DNA from: UTCFX2 sp963827155
GTDB lineage: Bacteria > Chloroflexota > Anaerolineae > Anaerolineales > UBA4823
Length of the DNA: 64,000 nt
Assembly (NCBI GenBank): GCA_963827155.1
Contig: CAWGZV010000002.1
Span: 3,472,001-3,536,000 of the forward strand
Direction: 5' to 3'
The translations under genes were made by a program, and so were the position numbers. Below, piece by piece: positions 8,779-16,663 of this stretch; within the stretch, counting starts at the first letter, position 1; every line of letters begins with the position of its first letter. Under the pieces are notes generated by a model. It was not told the DNA's origin, searched no databases, and worked only from the letters and a program-made list of their open reading frames with translations.

Positions 8779-9975
8779 CTATAAACGCGTCCGTTTATCC
8801 AGGTTCTTGATATATTGCTTTGCCGAGTAGCTGTCCAGCTCCACGCCCCGGCTCAGCAGCTCCCTGACGATCATCTCGGAAATCTGCTCCTTCTCCTCGA
8901 ACGAGACCACCGCGGCTTCGTGCGCCCGGTGGATCAAGTAAGGATAGGGTCGGCTGCCCAATATCTGGCACTGCTGGAAGAGCACCGCCTGAAGGTCATC
9001 CAGCCGCTTCTGGTCGCGCGCCACCCACAATGGTGTTTCCACCCGCGCCAACCATGGGTTCCCCGGCAGCCCAACGTTTAAATAGAAGAAATGGAGCCCC
9101 AGATCTCCCGAATACTGGGCTGCCGACCGAGATTGGATCGCGAACACCGCCGAGCGCTCTCCCGGTGCAAGCAGCCCCTGGAAGATCCAGCGGTCGCTCA
9201 CACCCCGCAGCGGGTAGAAATTCTTGATCTCCCGCAAATCTTCTTCCGGCAGCATGGCGGTCTCGAGCAGCCGGACGACCAGGTTTGCGGAGGGCTTATC
9301 GACATAGCCGGCAGTCGTTGCGCCAATCTCACATAAGCTCCGGAGAGCCTCCTGGTAGGCGTCCAGGCTCTTCGCGAAATCATCGCGATCCTGGGAGTCC
9401 CCGCCGCCCCACAGCTCCATTGGTCCGTCGGTCAATGTGATCACAGGGGGCTGTGCCTGGCTTGCCAGCTCGCTCAGCCGTTTGCGCTCGCTCAAGTCGC
9501 GCCTTAATGCTACCTGGGCTTCGCTGATCACCCCTCTGGGCGTGAACAGCTCCTCATCGAAGACCAGCCGGCTCTCGATCGTGACCTGCGGCGCGTCTGC
9601 CAATCCCAGCCGCATTTGGATTGCACCGACATTGATCATGCAGAAATTCGCCTGAGCGTGGCGGTCCGGGTTGATCTGCGATCCATCCGCCGCCAACAGG
9701 CTGGCAGATGGTGGCAGCTCTGGGAGCGGTGAGCGATAATTGAGCGGCTCCGACGGCCGCTCCAGCTTCATCGCCGGGACCCCGCAGCGCAGGTTGGGAT
9801 CAGCTTCCCGCCAAATCCGCTCGACGCGCTCCACCAGCCGCTCTGGATCCTCCGCATGCTTGCTCAGCATTCCCAGCGCCATCTCTCGCCGTCCTTTCAG
9901 CTCTCCGGACCGCTGAACGGCGGTTTCGCCCATCTGCTTCACCTGGCTCTGCACCTGCTGAAAGTCGATTGCCAT
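8779..9975 (-). CDS. NurA-domain 5'-3' nuclease
   Basis: 398 residues. The NurA nuclease domain is marked by LLAADGSQINPDRHA near residue 94 (first metal-binding Asp) and VITLTDGPMELWG near residue 175 (second Asp), with HRAHEAAVVSFEEK near the C-terminus. NurA is a Mn-dependent nuclease that resects DNA ends together with HerA. AGGAGGCGG lies immediately before the ATG at 9975. A 186-bp gap without a visible gene separates it from the HAS-barrel-like gene, on the same strand. Confidence 0.87.
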   Translation of the reverse strand: MAIDFQQVQSQVKQMGETAVQRSGELKGRREMALGMLSKHAEDPERLVERVERIWREADPNLRCGVPAMKLERPSEPLNYRSPLPELPPSASLLAADGSQINPDRHAQANFCMINVGAIQMRLGLADAPQVTIESRLVFDEELFTPRGVISEAQVALRRDLSERKRLSELASQAQPPVITLTDGPMELWGGGDSQDRDDFAKSLDAYQEALRSLCEIGATTAGYVDKPSANLVVRLLETAMLPEEDLREIKNFYPLRGVSDRWIFQGLLAPGERSAVFAIQSRSAAQYSGDLGLHFFYLNVGLPGNPWLARVETPLWVARDQKRLDDLQAVLFQQCQILGSRPYPYLIHRAHEAAVVSFEEKEQISEMIVRELLSRGVELDSYSAKQYIKNLDKRTRL

Positions 9976-10070
9976 CCGCCTCCTGATTTAACAGAACATT
10001 TGACCTATTGTATAACTACAGTCGATCGAGTGCAAGGGAGTTGAGGTACAATTATCGAAGCGAGAATTCC

Positions 10071-11066
10071 ATGGCAGCAATCTCTGAAGCCATTTCCCCA
10101 TCGATCCTCAAGCAGCACCTGCGCCCTTTTGACATGCGCCGCGATTTAAGCGCCGTCGCGGACCTGGTCGAGCTATGCTTCGCCGATACGCTTGATCCCG
10201 ATGGCCGCGATTACCTCCGGCGCATGAGGTCCGCGGGAGGTAGAGATTCGGACGGCAGCACAGCTTCCATCTTGCGCAGCGCCCAGGGTTGGGCTTCCTC
10301 TCCCATGACCGGTTATGTCTGGGTCGAGGATGGGCAGATCGTAGGCAACGTAAGCCTGATCCCGTATTTCATCCAGACCCAACGCCACTACCTGGTCGCC
10401 AACGTCGCCGTTCATCCAAAATACCGCCGTCTCGGGATCGCCCGCCGGATGACCGAACAGGCAGTTGCATACGTCCGCGAGCACCGTGTCGCCTCCGTCT
10501 GGCTGCACGTGCGGGAGGAAAACCAGGCCGCCCTGGATCTTTACCATTCGCTCAATTTTATCGAGCGCGCCGTACGGACTACCTGGCTGACCGATCCGGA
10601 CTACTCATCAATCGAAAAGCCGCCCGGTGTGCGTTTCTTTGAGCCCATTGGGGCCAGCTGGCCGATGATCAGCGCCTGGCTTCTGCGCACCTATCCACCT
10701 CAGCTCTCCTGGCACATGCCCTTTCACCTTAATACGCTTCGTCCCGGATTGATTGGCGCATTTTTGCGCTTTATGGTCAATTCTAATATTCGGCAGTGGG
10801 GGGTGCTTCAGGAGAACCGATTGGCTGCTGCGGCTGCCTGGCAGGCAACGGGCGCGCATGCAAACCTGCTATGGCTGGCTGCACCTGAAAACGCGAATCC
10901 GCTCGCCGTCAGCGCCTTGCTCGAGCACATCCGCCACCATTCCCCCACTCGCCGAGCCGTTGCCCTGGATTACCCCGCCCGCCAGCTCGACACCGCCATC
11001 CGATCTGCCGGATTCCACGAGCAGCAGACCCTGGTGTGGATGGAGCTGCCCTTAGATCAGCATTAA
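10071..11066 (+). CDS. GNAT-family N-acetyltransferase
   Basis: 331 residues from the ATG at 10071; an in-frame ATG at 10008 would add 21 residues that do not look conserved. The N-terminal half has the acetyl-CoA binding block VANVAVHPKYRRLGIARRM and the following LHVREENQAALDLYHSLNF, classic for GNAT enzymes. The C-terminal half (about 150 residues) is a second, degenerate GNAT-like domain without a clear CoA loop. It is transcribed divergently from nurA. The substrate is unknown. Confidence 0.82.
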   Translation: MAAISEAISPSILKQHLRPFDMRRDLSAVADLVELCFADTLDPDGRDYLRRMRSAGGRDSDGSTASILRSAQGWASSPMTGYVWVEDGQIVGNVSLIPYFIQTQRHYLVANVAVHPKYRRLGIARRMTEQAVAYVREHRVASVWLHVREENQAALDLYHSLNFIERAVRTTWLTDPDYSSIEKPPGVRFFEPIGASWPMISAWLLRTYPPQLSWHMPFHLNTLRPGLIGAFLRFMVNSNIRQWGVLQENRLAAAAAWQATGAHANLLWLAAPENANPLAVSALLEHIRHHSPTRRAVALDYPARQLDTAIRSAGFHEQQTLVWMELPLDQH

Positions 11067-11306
11067 TCATCCAGTAGCCCAATTTCCTTCGCCCAAAAAA
11101 ATGGCAGAGGGGACGTCGATTTTCTGCAAAATTATTCCCTTTTGCGGTTTAGGGTTGGTGAGGCGATCCAGTTTAGGAGTTGCATTTAGCTAACTTCTTT
11201 TATTCGCTCATTGGACGATTGCTGCCAGGGCAGTCCTTTGACTGTTCGAAGCTCCTATCGGAAGGAAAAGCGATAAGGGCACCATAATTAATATGATGAA
11301 TGGCAC

Positions 11307-11335
11307 TTGTAAGTTCGCCGCTTTGAATTTATATA
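11307..11335 (+). promoter_or_regulatory. Candidate sigma-70-type promoter
   Basis: TTGTAA, a 17-bp spacer and TATATA lie about 50 bp before the start of the LLM oxidoreductase gene, inside a 319-bp gap after the GNAT gene. Nothing else gene-like is seen in the gap. Confidence 0.45.
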
Positions 11336-11385
11336 TATAAACTGGAATTTTATTTGATCAATCCTTGAGGAGCATCCAGATAGCT

Positions 11386-12390
11386 ATGAGTAAAACCCCT
11401 TTCGATATCGGTCTGATGGTCTGGATCGATCAACCCGTCCCCACGCTGGTCGATTTTGCCGTTGAAGCGGAAAAAGCCGGCATCCGAGAGCTCTGGTTCC
11501 CGGATCATTATTTCCTGCGAGACGTATATATCACCATGGCATCCATCGCACAGCGCACCGAAAAAGTTTGCCTGGGGACGGCTGTCGCGGCGGTTCAGCT
11601 GCGCCATCCAACCCTGATTGCCAGCTCGGCAATGACGGTCGATGAGCTTTCGAACGGGCGCGCGATCATCGGCATTGGTCCCGGTGGATTCGAGTTCCCG
11701 GCTCAGTTTGATATGCACGCAAGCTCACCTCTGACCTTGTTAAGCGAAGCCGTCAAAATCATCCGGGGGGTGTTTGCCGGTGACTGCGAGGTGCGCGGCA
11801 AGTATTTTACCGCCCACGGCTCGAAGCTTGGCTTCCCGGCACGTCAGATCCCCATCCACCTCTCTGCAAGAGGCCCGAAAATGAAAGAGCTGGCGGGCGA
11901 GATCGCTGACGGCGTGTTGATCCACGGCCTCAACCAGGAATATATCGAGTTTGTTAAGGATCAAATTCAAATTGGCGCGCAGCGAGCGAACCGCTCCCCT
12001 GAAGCGTGTGAGATCGGTCCGATTATCGATGTAGACATCGATGATCAAGATGAGGCGGCTGCGTTCGAGCGCCTGCGCCCAAGGATGCGGGTGATGGCTG
12101 GAGGGTCGTGGTCCGATTCTTTGATCCCCGTATACAAGCTGGAGCCCGAGTCGGTCGCCCGGCTCAAAGCCGCCGTCTCGGCGGGTGTACCGGATGTCAA
12201 TCATTTGATCACAGATGACATGGTCAGGACTTTTGGGATCGCGGGCTCACGGGATAAACTAAAACAGGAGCTCATCCGCTTGCGTGAGAATGGACTGCGC
12301 AGGGTTGTCCTCAGCCTGGCGGGTACGCTGCAGCAAAAAGTCGAACAGCTCCACTATATTCAACCCATCATTGAGGAGGTCAGTAAATGA
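11386..12390 (+). CDS. LLM-class flavin-dependent oxidoreductase
   Basis: 334 residues, a TIM-barrel luciferase-like monooxygenase/F420-type oxidoreductase. Seen: FDIGLMVW at the start, FPDHYFLRD, the conserved RTEKVCLGTAV block, SNGRAIIGIGPGG and PIHLSARGPKM. The family uses FMN or F420; which one cannot be decided here. The start is chosen at the ATG preceded by GAGGAG; a TTG 21 bp upstream overlaps this ribosome site. The stop overlaps the next gene (ATGA), indicating translational coupling with the opine-dehydrogenase-like gene. A paralogue lies at 21502-22488. Confidence 0.82.
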   Translation: MSKTPFDIGLMVWIDQPVPTLVDFAVEAEKAGIRELWFPDHYFLRDVYITMASIAQRTEKVCLGTAVAAVQLRHPTLIASSAMTVDELSNGRAIIGIGPGGFEFPAQFDMHASSPLTLLSEAVKIIRGVFAGDCEVRGKYFTAHGSKLGFPARQIPIHLSARGPKMKELAGEIADGVLIHGLNQEYIEFVKDQIQIGAQRANRSPEACEIGPIIDVDIDDQDEAAAFERLRPRMRVMAGGSWSDSLIPVYKLEPESVARLKAAVSAGVPDVNHLITDDMVRTFGIAGSRDKLKQELIRLRENGLRRVVLSLAGTLQQKVEQLHYIQPIIEEVSK

Positions 12391-13511
12391 AAGCACTCCC
12401 TGAGAAAGCCGTCGTATTAGGCACAGGCGGCGGATCCCTGACAATTGCAGCCGAGCTCGAAACACTCGGAACCAAAGTCACATTATCCGATATCAAAGCG
12501 TTTGAAGATAATTTAAAGGCGGTTGAACGCCTCGGTGGGATCGAGATTACGCTGAACGATGCCAGCCCGAAATTGGTTCCTGTTCATGAGGTGTCCTACA
12601 ATCCACAAAACGCAGCGAAAAATGCCGATTTGATCATCATATCGGTGCCCTGTTTTGGGCATCAGCCGTTTGCGAGCCTGCTTGCCCCAATCCTTCAGGA
12701 TGGGCAAACCGTCATTTGGACAGGCGAAGGTGGGGGCGCGTTTACAACAATCGCCGAGCTCCGTAAGGTCGGCCGCTCTCCAAAGGTAACCGTCGCCGAC
12801 ACAAACTCGCTTCCCTATGGTCCGGCAAGGGTTCAGAGCCCCGGCGTCGTGAAAAGCGTCCAAAAGAAGGGCGGCACCTACATCGCCGCGATCCCGACCA
12901 ATGCTACCAATCAGGTGCATGAGCTTGCCCTCCAAATCTGGCCGATTATTAAGCCGTCCGCGAACGTCTGGGAAACCCTGTTGGTCAATTTCAACGCAAT
13001 CGATCACGTGGCCACATTCATGACAAATCTGGGCCAGGTAGAAAACCGCCGGGATGTGATGAAATTCTGGGGAGAAGGTCTGTCGCCTGGGGTGGGACGG
13101 ATCATCGAAGGCGTCGATAATGAGCTTGCCGCAATTCGGCGAGGGCTGGGTTTGCCGGTCCCCAAGCAATATAAGGATTACAGCGTCGAGCAGGGGATCG
13201 CTCCCAAGACCTATCCGACCATCTATGAGACGCTGAGGAACAGCAGTATTATCTACGCCGACTTTCAATGCGGTCCCGACGTCCTGAAGCACCGCTACAT
13301 CACCGAGGATGTGCCTTTTGCGCTGGTTCTCGCTTCTTCAATTGGCGATGAGTTGGGGGTCGGCACCCCAGTTATCGACAGCCTGGTTTCGTTGGCATCT
13401 GCAGCCTCCGAGACCGATTTTTGGAAGGAAGGCCGCACTCTGAAAACCTGGGGGCTTGACGGAAAAGGGCGGGAAGGATTGAATAACGCAGTCGATCAAG
13501 GCTGGTGGTAA
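12387..13511 (+). CDS. NAD/NADP octopine/nopaline dehydrogenase-family protein
   Basis: 374 residues. The N-terminus has the Rossmann loop VVLGTGGGSLTIAAELETLG. The C-terminal half carries the octopine-dehydrogenase-type helical domain, with NFNAIDHVATFMTNLGQVEN in the position of the conserved N...H catalytic region and YKDYSVEQGIAPKTYPT. Family knowledge: reversible condensation of an amino acid with a 2-oxo acid (opines), or related dehydrogenations. It overlaps the LLM gene by 4 bp. An opine-oxidase-like gene set lies at 50.4-53.4 kb in the same island. Confidence 0.8.
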   Translation: MKALPEKAVVLGTGGGSLTIAAELETLGTKVTLSDIKAFEDNLKAVERLGGIEITLNDASPKLVPVHEVSYNPQNAAKNADLIIISVPCFGHQPFASLLAPILQDGQTVIWTGEGGGAFTTIAELRKVGRSPKVTVADTNSLPYGPARVQSPGVVKSVQKKGGTYIAAIPTNATNQVHELALQIWPIIKPSANVWETLLVNFNAIDHVATFMTNLGQVENRRDVMKFWGEGLSPGVGRIIEGVDNELAAIRRGLGLPVPKQYKDYSVEQGIAPKTYPTIYETLRNSSIIYADFQCGPDVLKHRYITEDVPFALVLASSIGDELGVGTPVIDSLVSLASAASETDFWKEGRTLKTWGLDGKGREGLNNAVDQGWW

Positions 13512-13544
13512 AGCGATAGGATCAGCCTGTCAAAAGGTGATGAA

Positions 13545-14861
13545 ATGGATGATTTAAGAATCAAGAACGGCATCGTCATAACCCTCGATGAGCAAAACAC
13601 GGTCATCGAAGGAGATGTGTCTATCAAGGACGGCAGGATCGCGTCCATCGGTGGTCCTGTGCGACCGGCCGCTCAGGAGCTCGATGCATCCGGTATGGTT
13701 CTGATCCCAGGTATGCACAATCTGCACGATCACCTTCGAGACATGACTCCCGGCTTGAAAGCGGGGGAGGGCCTGAAGCTGGACGACATCCTCAGGTTTT
13801 ACTGGCGCTTGAACGAAGCTGCCGGTGAGACAGAATATAGAACCCTGGCGGCCTTCAGCACTGCCAAGCTGCTAAAAGCGGGTGTGACCTCTGTGGTCGA
13901 CCACATCTATCCATTTCATCAGCCTCGCCTGGCCGAAGCCTCCATTGAGGGATACTCACAGTCTGGCATCCGCTGGTTTATGGCGCGCGGGTTGATGACC
14001 AAGGGATATGATCCAATCTGCGAAACCCGCAGCAATGCCCTGGCGGCGATCCGTGAGCTGGCTGGCGGACTCGTCCCGAAGGAGCGCCTCTTCATCGCAC
14101 CGGTGTCATTTCGCCAGTCCGATCCCGATGATTACACCGCCGCAGTCGAATTTGCCCGGGAGCTGGGCATCGGTCTATACACCCACATCGCCGAGACTGC
14201 CCAAGAAGTTGAAACGATCCAGAACCAGTACGGCGCTCGCCCGGTAGCGTTCCTGCACCAGTTAGGCTTTACTGGCGAACGAAGTGTATTCGTCCACTGC
14301 GTCCTGCTGTCAGAAGAAGAGATCGATCTCCTTGCAGAAACCGGCACGCATGTCGTACACTGCCCGGTCAACCATATGAAGCTTGCCAAGGGAGTCACTC
14401 CTGTCCCCCGGTTGCTTGAAGCCGGAGTAAATGTCTGCCTGGGTATCGACACGGGGGTTGATCTGTTCCGGGAAGTCCTCCAAGAGCTGCTGCTCCAAAG
14501 TGTGACTCATTTGAACCCAGCAGTGATCTCTCCGGATCGCGCCATCCGGATGGCCTGCGTGAATGGGGCTCGGGCGCTCGGGATGGGGAGCGATCTGGGC
14601 AGGTTAACCCCTGGAAGCCGGGCGGATATCGTCTGTGTCGATCTGTCTTCAATCAACAACCAGCCGGTCCTGGACCCGCTCTGGACTTTGATCTACCGCT
14701 CAAGCGGCAGCGACGTAGTCCATGTCCTCGTCGACGGAGAGATTGTGGTACGCGACCGCAAATTGACCAGAGTGGACGAGCAGGCATTGATCAAGGAGAC
14801 GCAATCTGTCATCCGTTCTTACCTGAATAAAGCCGGTCTGGAAAATCAGCGGATCTGGTAA
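13545..14861 (+). CDS. Metal-dependent amidohydrolase (chlorohydrolase/deaminase type)
   Basis: 438 residues. Seen in order: metal ligands in GMHNLHDHLRD near residue 60, GVTSVVDHI, YTHIAETAQEVE near residue 208 (His), VFVHCVLLSEEEIDLL near residue 245 (His), HCPVNHMKLAKG, and CLGIDTGVDLFRE near residue 303 (Asp). This is the ATZ/TRZ-type amidohydrolase pattern of cytosolic deaminases acting on N-heterocycles. It is the third gene of the + strand unit, 33 bp after the opine-dehydrogenase-like gene. The substrate is inferred only by class. Confidence 0.83.
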   Translation: MDDLRIKNGIVITLDEQNTVIEGDVSIKDGRIASIGGPVRPAAQELDASGMVLIPGMHNLHDHLRDMTPGLKAGEGLKLDDILRFYWRLNEAAGETEYRTLAAFSTAKLLKAGVTSVVDHIYPFHQPRLAEASIEGYSQSGIRWFMARGLMTKGYDPICETRSNALAAIRELAGGLVPKERLFIAPVSFRQSDPDDYTAAVEFARELGIGLYTHIAETAQEVETIQNQYGARPVAFLHQLGFTGERSVFVHCVLLSEEEIDLLAETGTHVVHCPVNHMKLAKGVTPVPRLLEAGVNVCLGIDTGVDLFREVLQELLLQSVTHLNPAVISPDRAIRMACVNGARALGMGSDLGRLTPGSRADIVCVDLSSINNQPVLDPLWTLIYRSSGSDVVHVLVDGEIVVRDRKLTRVDEQALIKETQSVIRSYLNKAGLENQRIW

Positions 14862-14864
14862 ACC

Positions 14865-14903
14865 AAAGGCGAGCACGGCCGGTGTCATGCCATGCTCGCC
14901 TTT
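14865..14903. terminator. Bidirectional terminator hairpin
   Basis: An 11-bp perfect inverted repeat (AAAGGCGAGCA ... TGCTCGCCTTT, 17-base loop) lies between convergent genes. A- and T-flanked arms would work in both directions. Confidence 0.7.
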
Positions 14904-14928
14904 CCTGTTAAGGATTTTGCGAGGCTGC

Positions 14929-15498
14929 TCAGGATTTCCGAGCGATCAGCCGGGCAACCGAATAAGTAATCCGACCTTCTTCTTCAGTATTGAATTCTTC
15001 ATATAATAAGGTTTCAAGGGACGGAAAGGCGCTGACCAGCTCACCATGACCTAGCAGGTGGTCTGGATTGATATGGGGGTTCGCAGCAAGCATCCGGTCG
15101 GTCATCGTCTCGAAAAACAGGACCCCGCCGGGTCGCAGAGACCGTTCGACTGCCGGCCACATCTCTCGCTGGAGATAGTAAAAGTTTAAAATAACATCGA
15201 ACTTGTTTTCCGGCAGGTAGAAGGTCGTCAGATCTGCGACGACGCCCTGGAATGCTGGAAACCTCGCCTTGCAGCGCCTGATGCTTACCTCCGAAATATC
15301 GACACCGATCACGCCCAGGCCGGCTGAGATGAGAAAATTGGCGCTCCCGCCCAATCCGGCCGCGATATCGAGCGCAAATCCCTCATGCGGCAGGTATTCC
15401 CGGTGTTCGATCAGAAACGGACGAGGTGCGTAATCCTTGTCCGTTCCGCTTCGCGTGGAGTAGCGGGCATTCCAACGGACGGCGTCTTCGAGCGGCAT
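14929..15498 (-). CDS. Class I SAM-dependent methyltransferase
   Basis: 189 residues. SAM motif FALDIAAGLGGSANFLISAG near residue 37, acidic GVDISEVS at strand 2, and KFDVILNFYYLQR as motif IV. The compact size and the motif order resemble TehB-like methyltransferases. The gene converges on the amidohydrolase and lies outside the carbamoyltransferase terminator, so it is probably its own unit. Confidence 0.82.
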   Translation of the reverse strand: MPLEDAVRWNARYSTRSGTDKDYAPRPFLIEHREYLPHEGFALDIAAGLGGSANFLISAGLGVIGVDISEVSIRRCKARFPAFQGVVADLTTFYLPENKFDVILNFYYLQREMWPAVERSLRPGGVLFFETMTDRMLAANPHINPDHLLGHGELVSAFPSLETLLYEEFNTEEEGRITYSVARLIARKS

Positions 15499-15516
15499 CC
15501 AATATCCTCGCCTGAA

Positions 15517-15553
15517 AAGAAAGACCTGGCTGAAGCACTGCCAGGTCTTTCTT
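15517..15553 (-). terminator. Strong terminator of the 21-kb minus-strand gene train
   Basis: A perfect 14-bp stem (arms 15517-15530 and 15540-15553, 9-base loop) lies 10 bp past the carbamoyltransferase stop. The 3' arm as transcribed ends CTTTCTTTTC, giving a U-rich tail. Confidence 0.75.
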
Positions 15554-15562
15554 AATTTTCTG

Positions 15563-16621
15563 CTACATCACCAGGCTCATAACTGCCTTTTGGACGTGCA
15601 GCCGGTTTTCCGCCTCGTCGAAAGCTGCGGAGAGCCATCCTGTGCCGCTGGTCTTGTCGATCACATCGTTGGTGACCTCGTAGCCGCGGTCGCACGGCAA
15701 GCAGTGGAGGTAAATCGCATTCCTGGCTGCCAGGTCCATGATCTCGCTGTTGCAGATCCAGCTTTTATTCCGGTCAAAGATCTCCTGAGTTTTCTTCTGG
15801 TCAGATTGCCCGACAGGCGGTTGGAAGATAGGCGTGGCACACCAGGCTTTGGGGTAAACGACATGGGCGCCCTCGACCCCGTCCTTGAAGTCATGGGTGA
15901 TTCGGAAGGAGCCGTCGGCTGCTTTGGCATAATCTTCGCATTGTTTGAGGATATCCGGCGCCAGCTCCATCCCTTCGGGGTGCGCCAGGGTGACGTTCAT
16001 GCCCAACATGGTGGCGTAGAGGATCGCCGACTGGGGGACGGCGCGCGGCTTATGAACGCTGGGAGAATATGCCCAGGACATGGTGAAATTTACACCCTTG
16101 AAACCGCCGAACTTTTCCTTCACCGTCAACACATCTGCCAGCCCCTGGAATGGATGGTAGACGTCATCTTCCATATTCAGCACCGGGATGTCTGCCCAGC
16201 GGGCAAACTCGCGCAGCATGGCGTGCGCGCCGCCGTACTCCCAATCGACCGGGTCGCCGTAGCAGCGGATCGCGATCGCATCGCCCATCCGGTCCAGCAC
16301 CCGGGCGACATCCGACACGCGCTCCGTGCTGTAAGCCACCTCGCGCCCTTCCATTGCAGGGGTGTAGATCTTGGAAGGGTCGAGATAGTGAGCGTGACCG
16401 CCCAACTGGGTCATTCCGGCTTCGAACGAGTTGCGGGTCCGCAAGGACTGGTTGTAGAAAATCATGAACAAGGTCTTCGAACGCAGGAGCTGGTCGTGGT
16501 ATCTATTCATCGCCCGATCGGCTTTGAGCTGTTCGGCAACCTGGAGGACGGTTTCTATTTCCTCGCGGGTAAAATCGGTCTCGGCTAAGAAATCGCGTCC
16601 TTTTAAGGTGGTAGTTTTCAT
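15563..16621 (-). CDS. Transcarbamylase-superfamily carbamoyltransferase, YgeW-like
   Basis: 352 residues. The carbamoyl-phosphate loop is S59-L-R-T-R63 (NQSLRTRNSFE). Other family blocks are HPFQGLADVLTVKEKFG, MSWAYSPSVHKPRAVPQ, HPEGMEL and H306-CLPCDR-312. MSWAYSPS...KP..VPQ and HPEG closely recall E. coli YgeW, part of a purine-catabolic cluster. The HCLPCDRGYEV end differs from the YgeW HCLPADISG motif, so the acceptor may differ. Likely role: phosphorolysis of a carbamoylated ring-opening product to carbamoyl phosphate (inference). GGAG precedes the ATG; it is the last gene before the terminator. No carbamate kinase is present in the window. Confidence 0.75.
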   Translation of the reverse strand: MKTTTLKGRDFLAETDFTREEIETVLQVAEQLKADRAMNRYHDQLLRSKTLFMIFYNQSLRTRNSFEAGMTQLGGHAHYLDPSKIYTPAMEGREVAYSTERVSDVARVLDRMGDAIAIRCYGDPVDWEYGGAHAMLREFARWADIPVLNMEDDVYHPFQGLADVLTVKEKFGGFKGVNFTMSWAYSPSVHKPRAVPQSAILYATMLGMNVTLAHPEGMELAPDILKQCEDYAKAADGSFRITHDFKDGVEGAHVVYPKAWCATPIFQPPVGQSDQKKTQEIFDRNKSWICNSEIMDLAARNAIYLHCLPCDRGYEVTNDVIDKTSGTGWLSAAFDEAENRLHVQKAVMSLVM

Positions 16622-16663
16622 AATTTACTTTCTCCTTTTTGAAGATATTTTTCTGATGATTAA

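Noticed and set aside
12513..13292. 259-codon - strand reading frame
   Set aside because: Antisense to the opine-dehydrogenase-like gene with conserved motifs on the + strand.
15590..16588. 332-codon + strand reading frame
   Set aside because: Exact antisense shadow of the carbamoyltransferase gene, whose motifs are unmistakable; no ribosome site.
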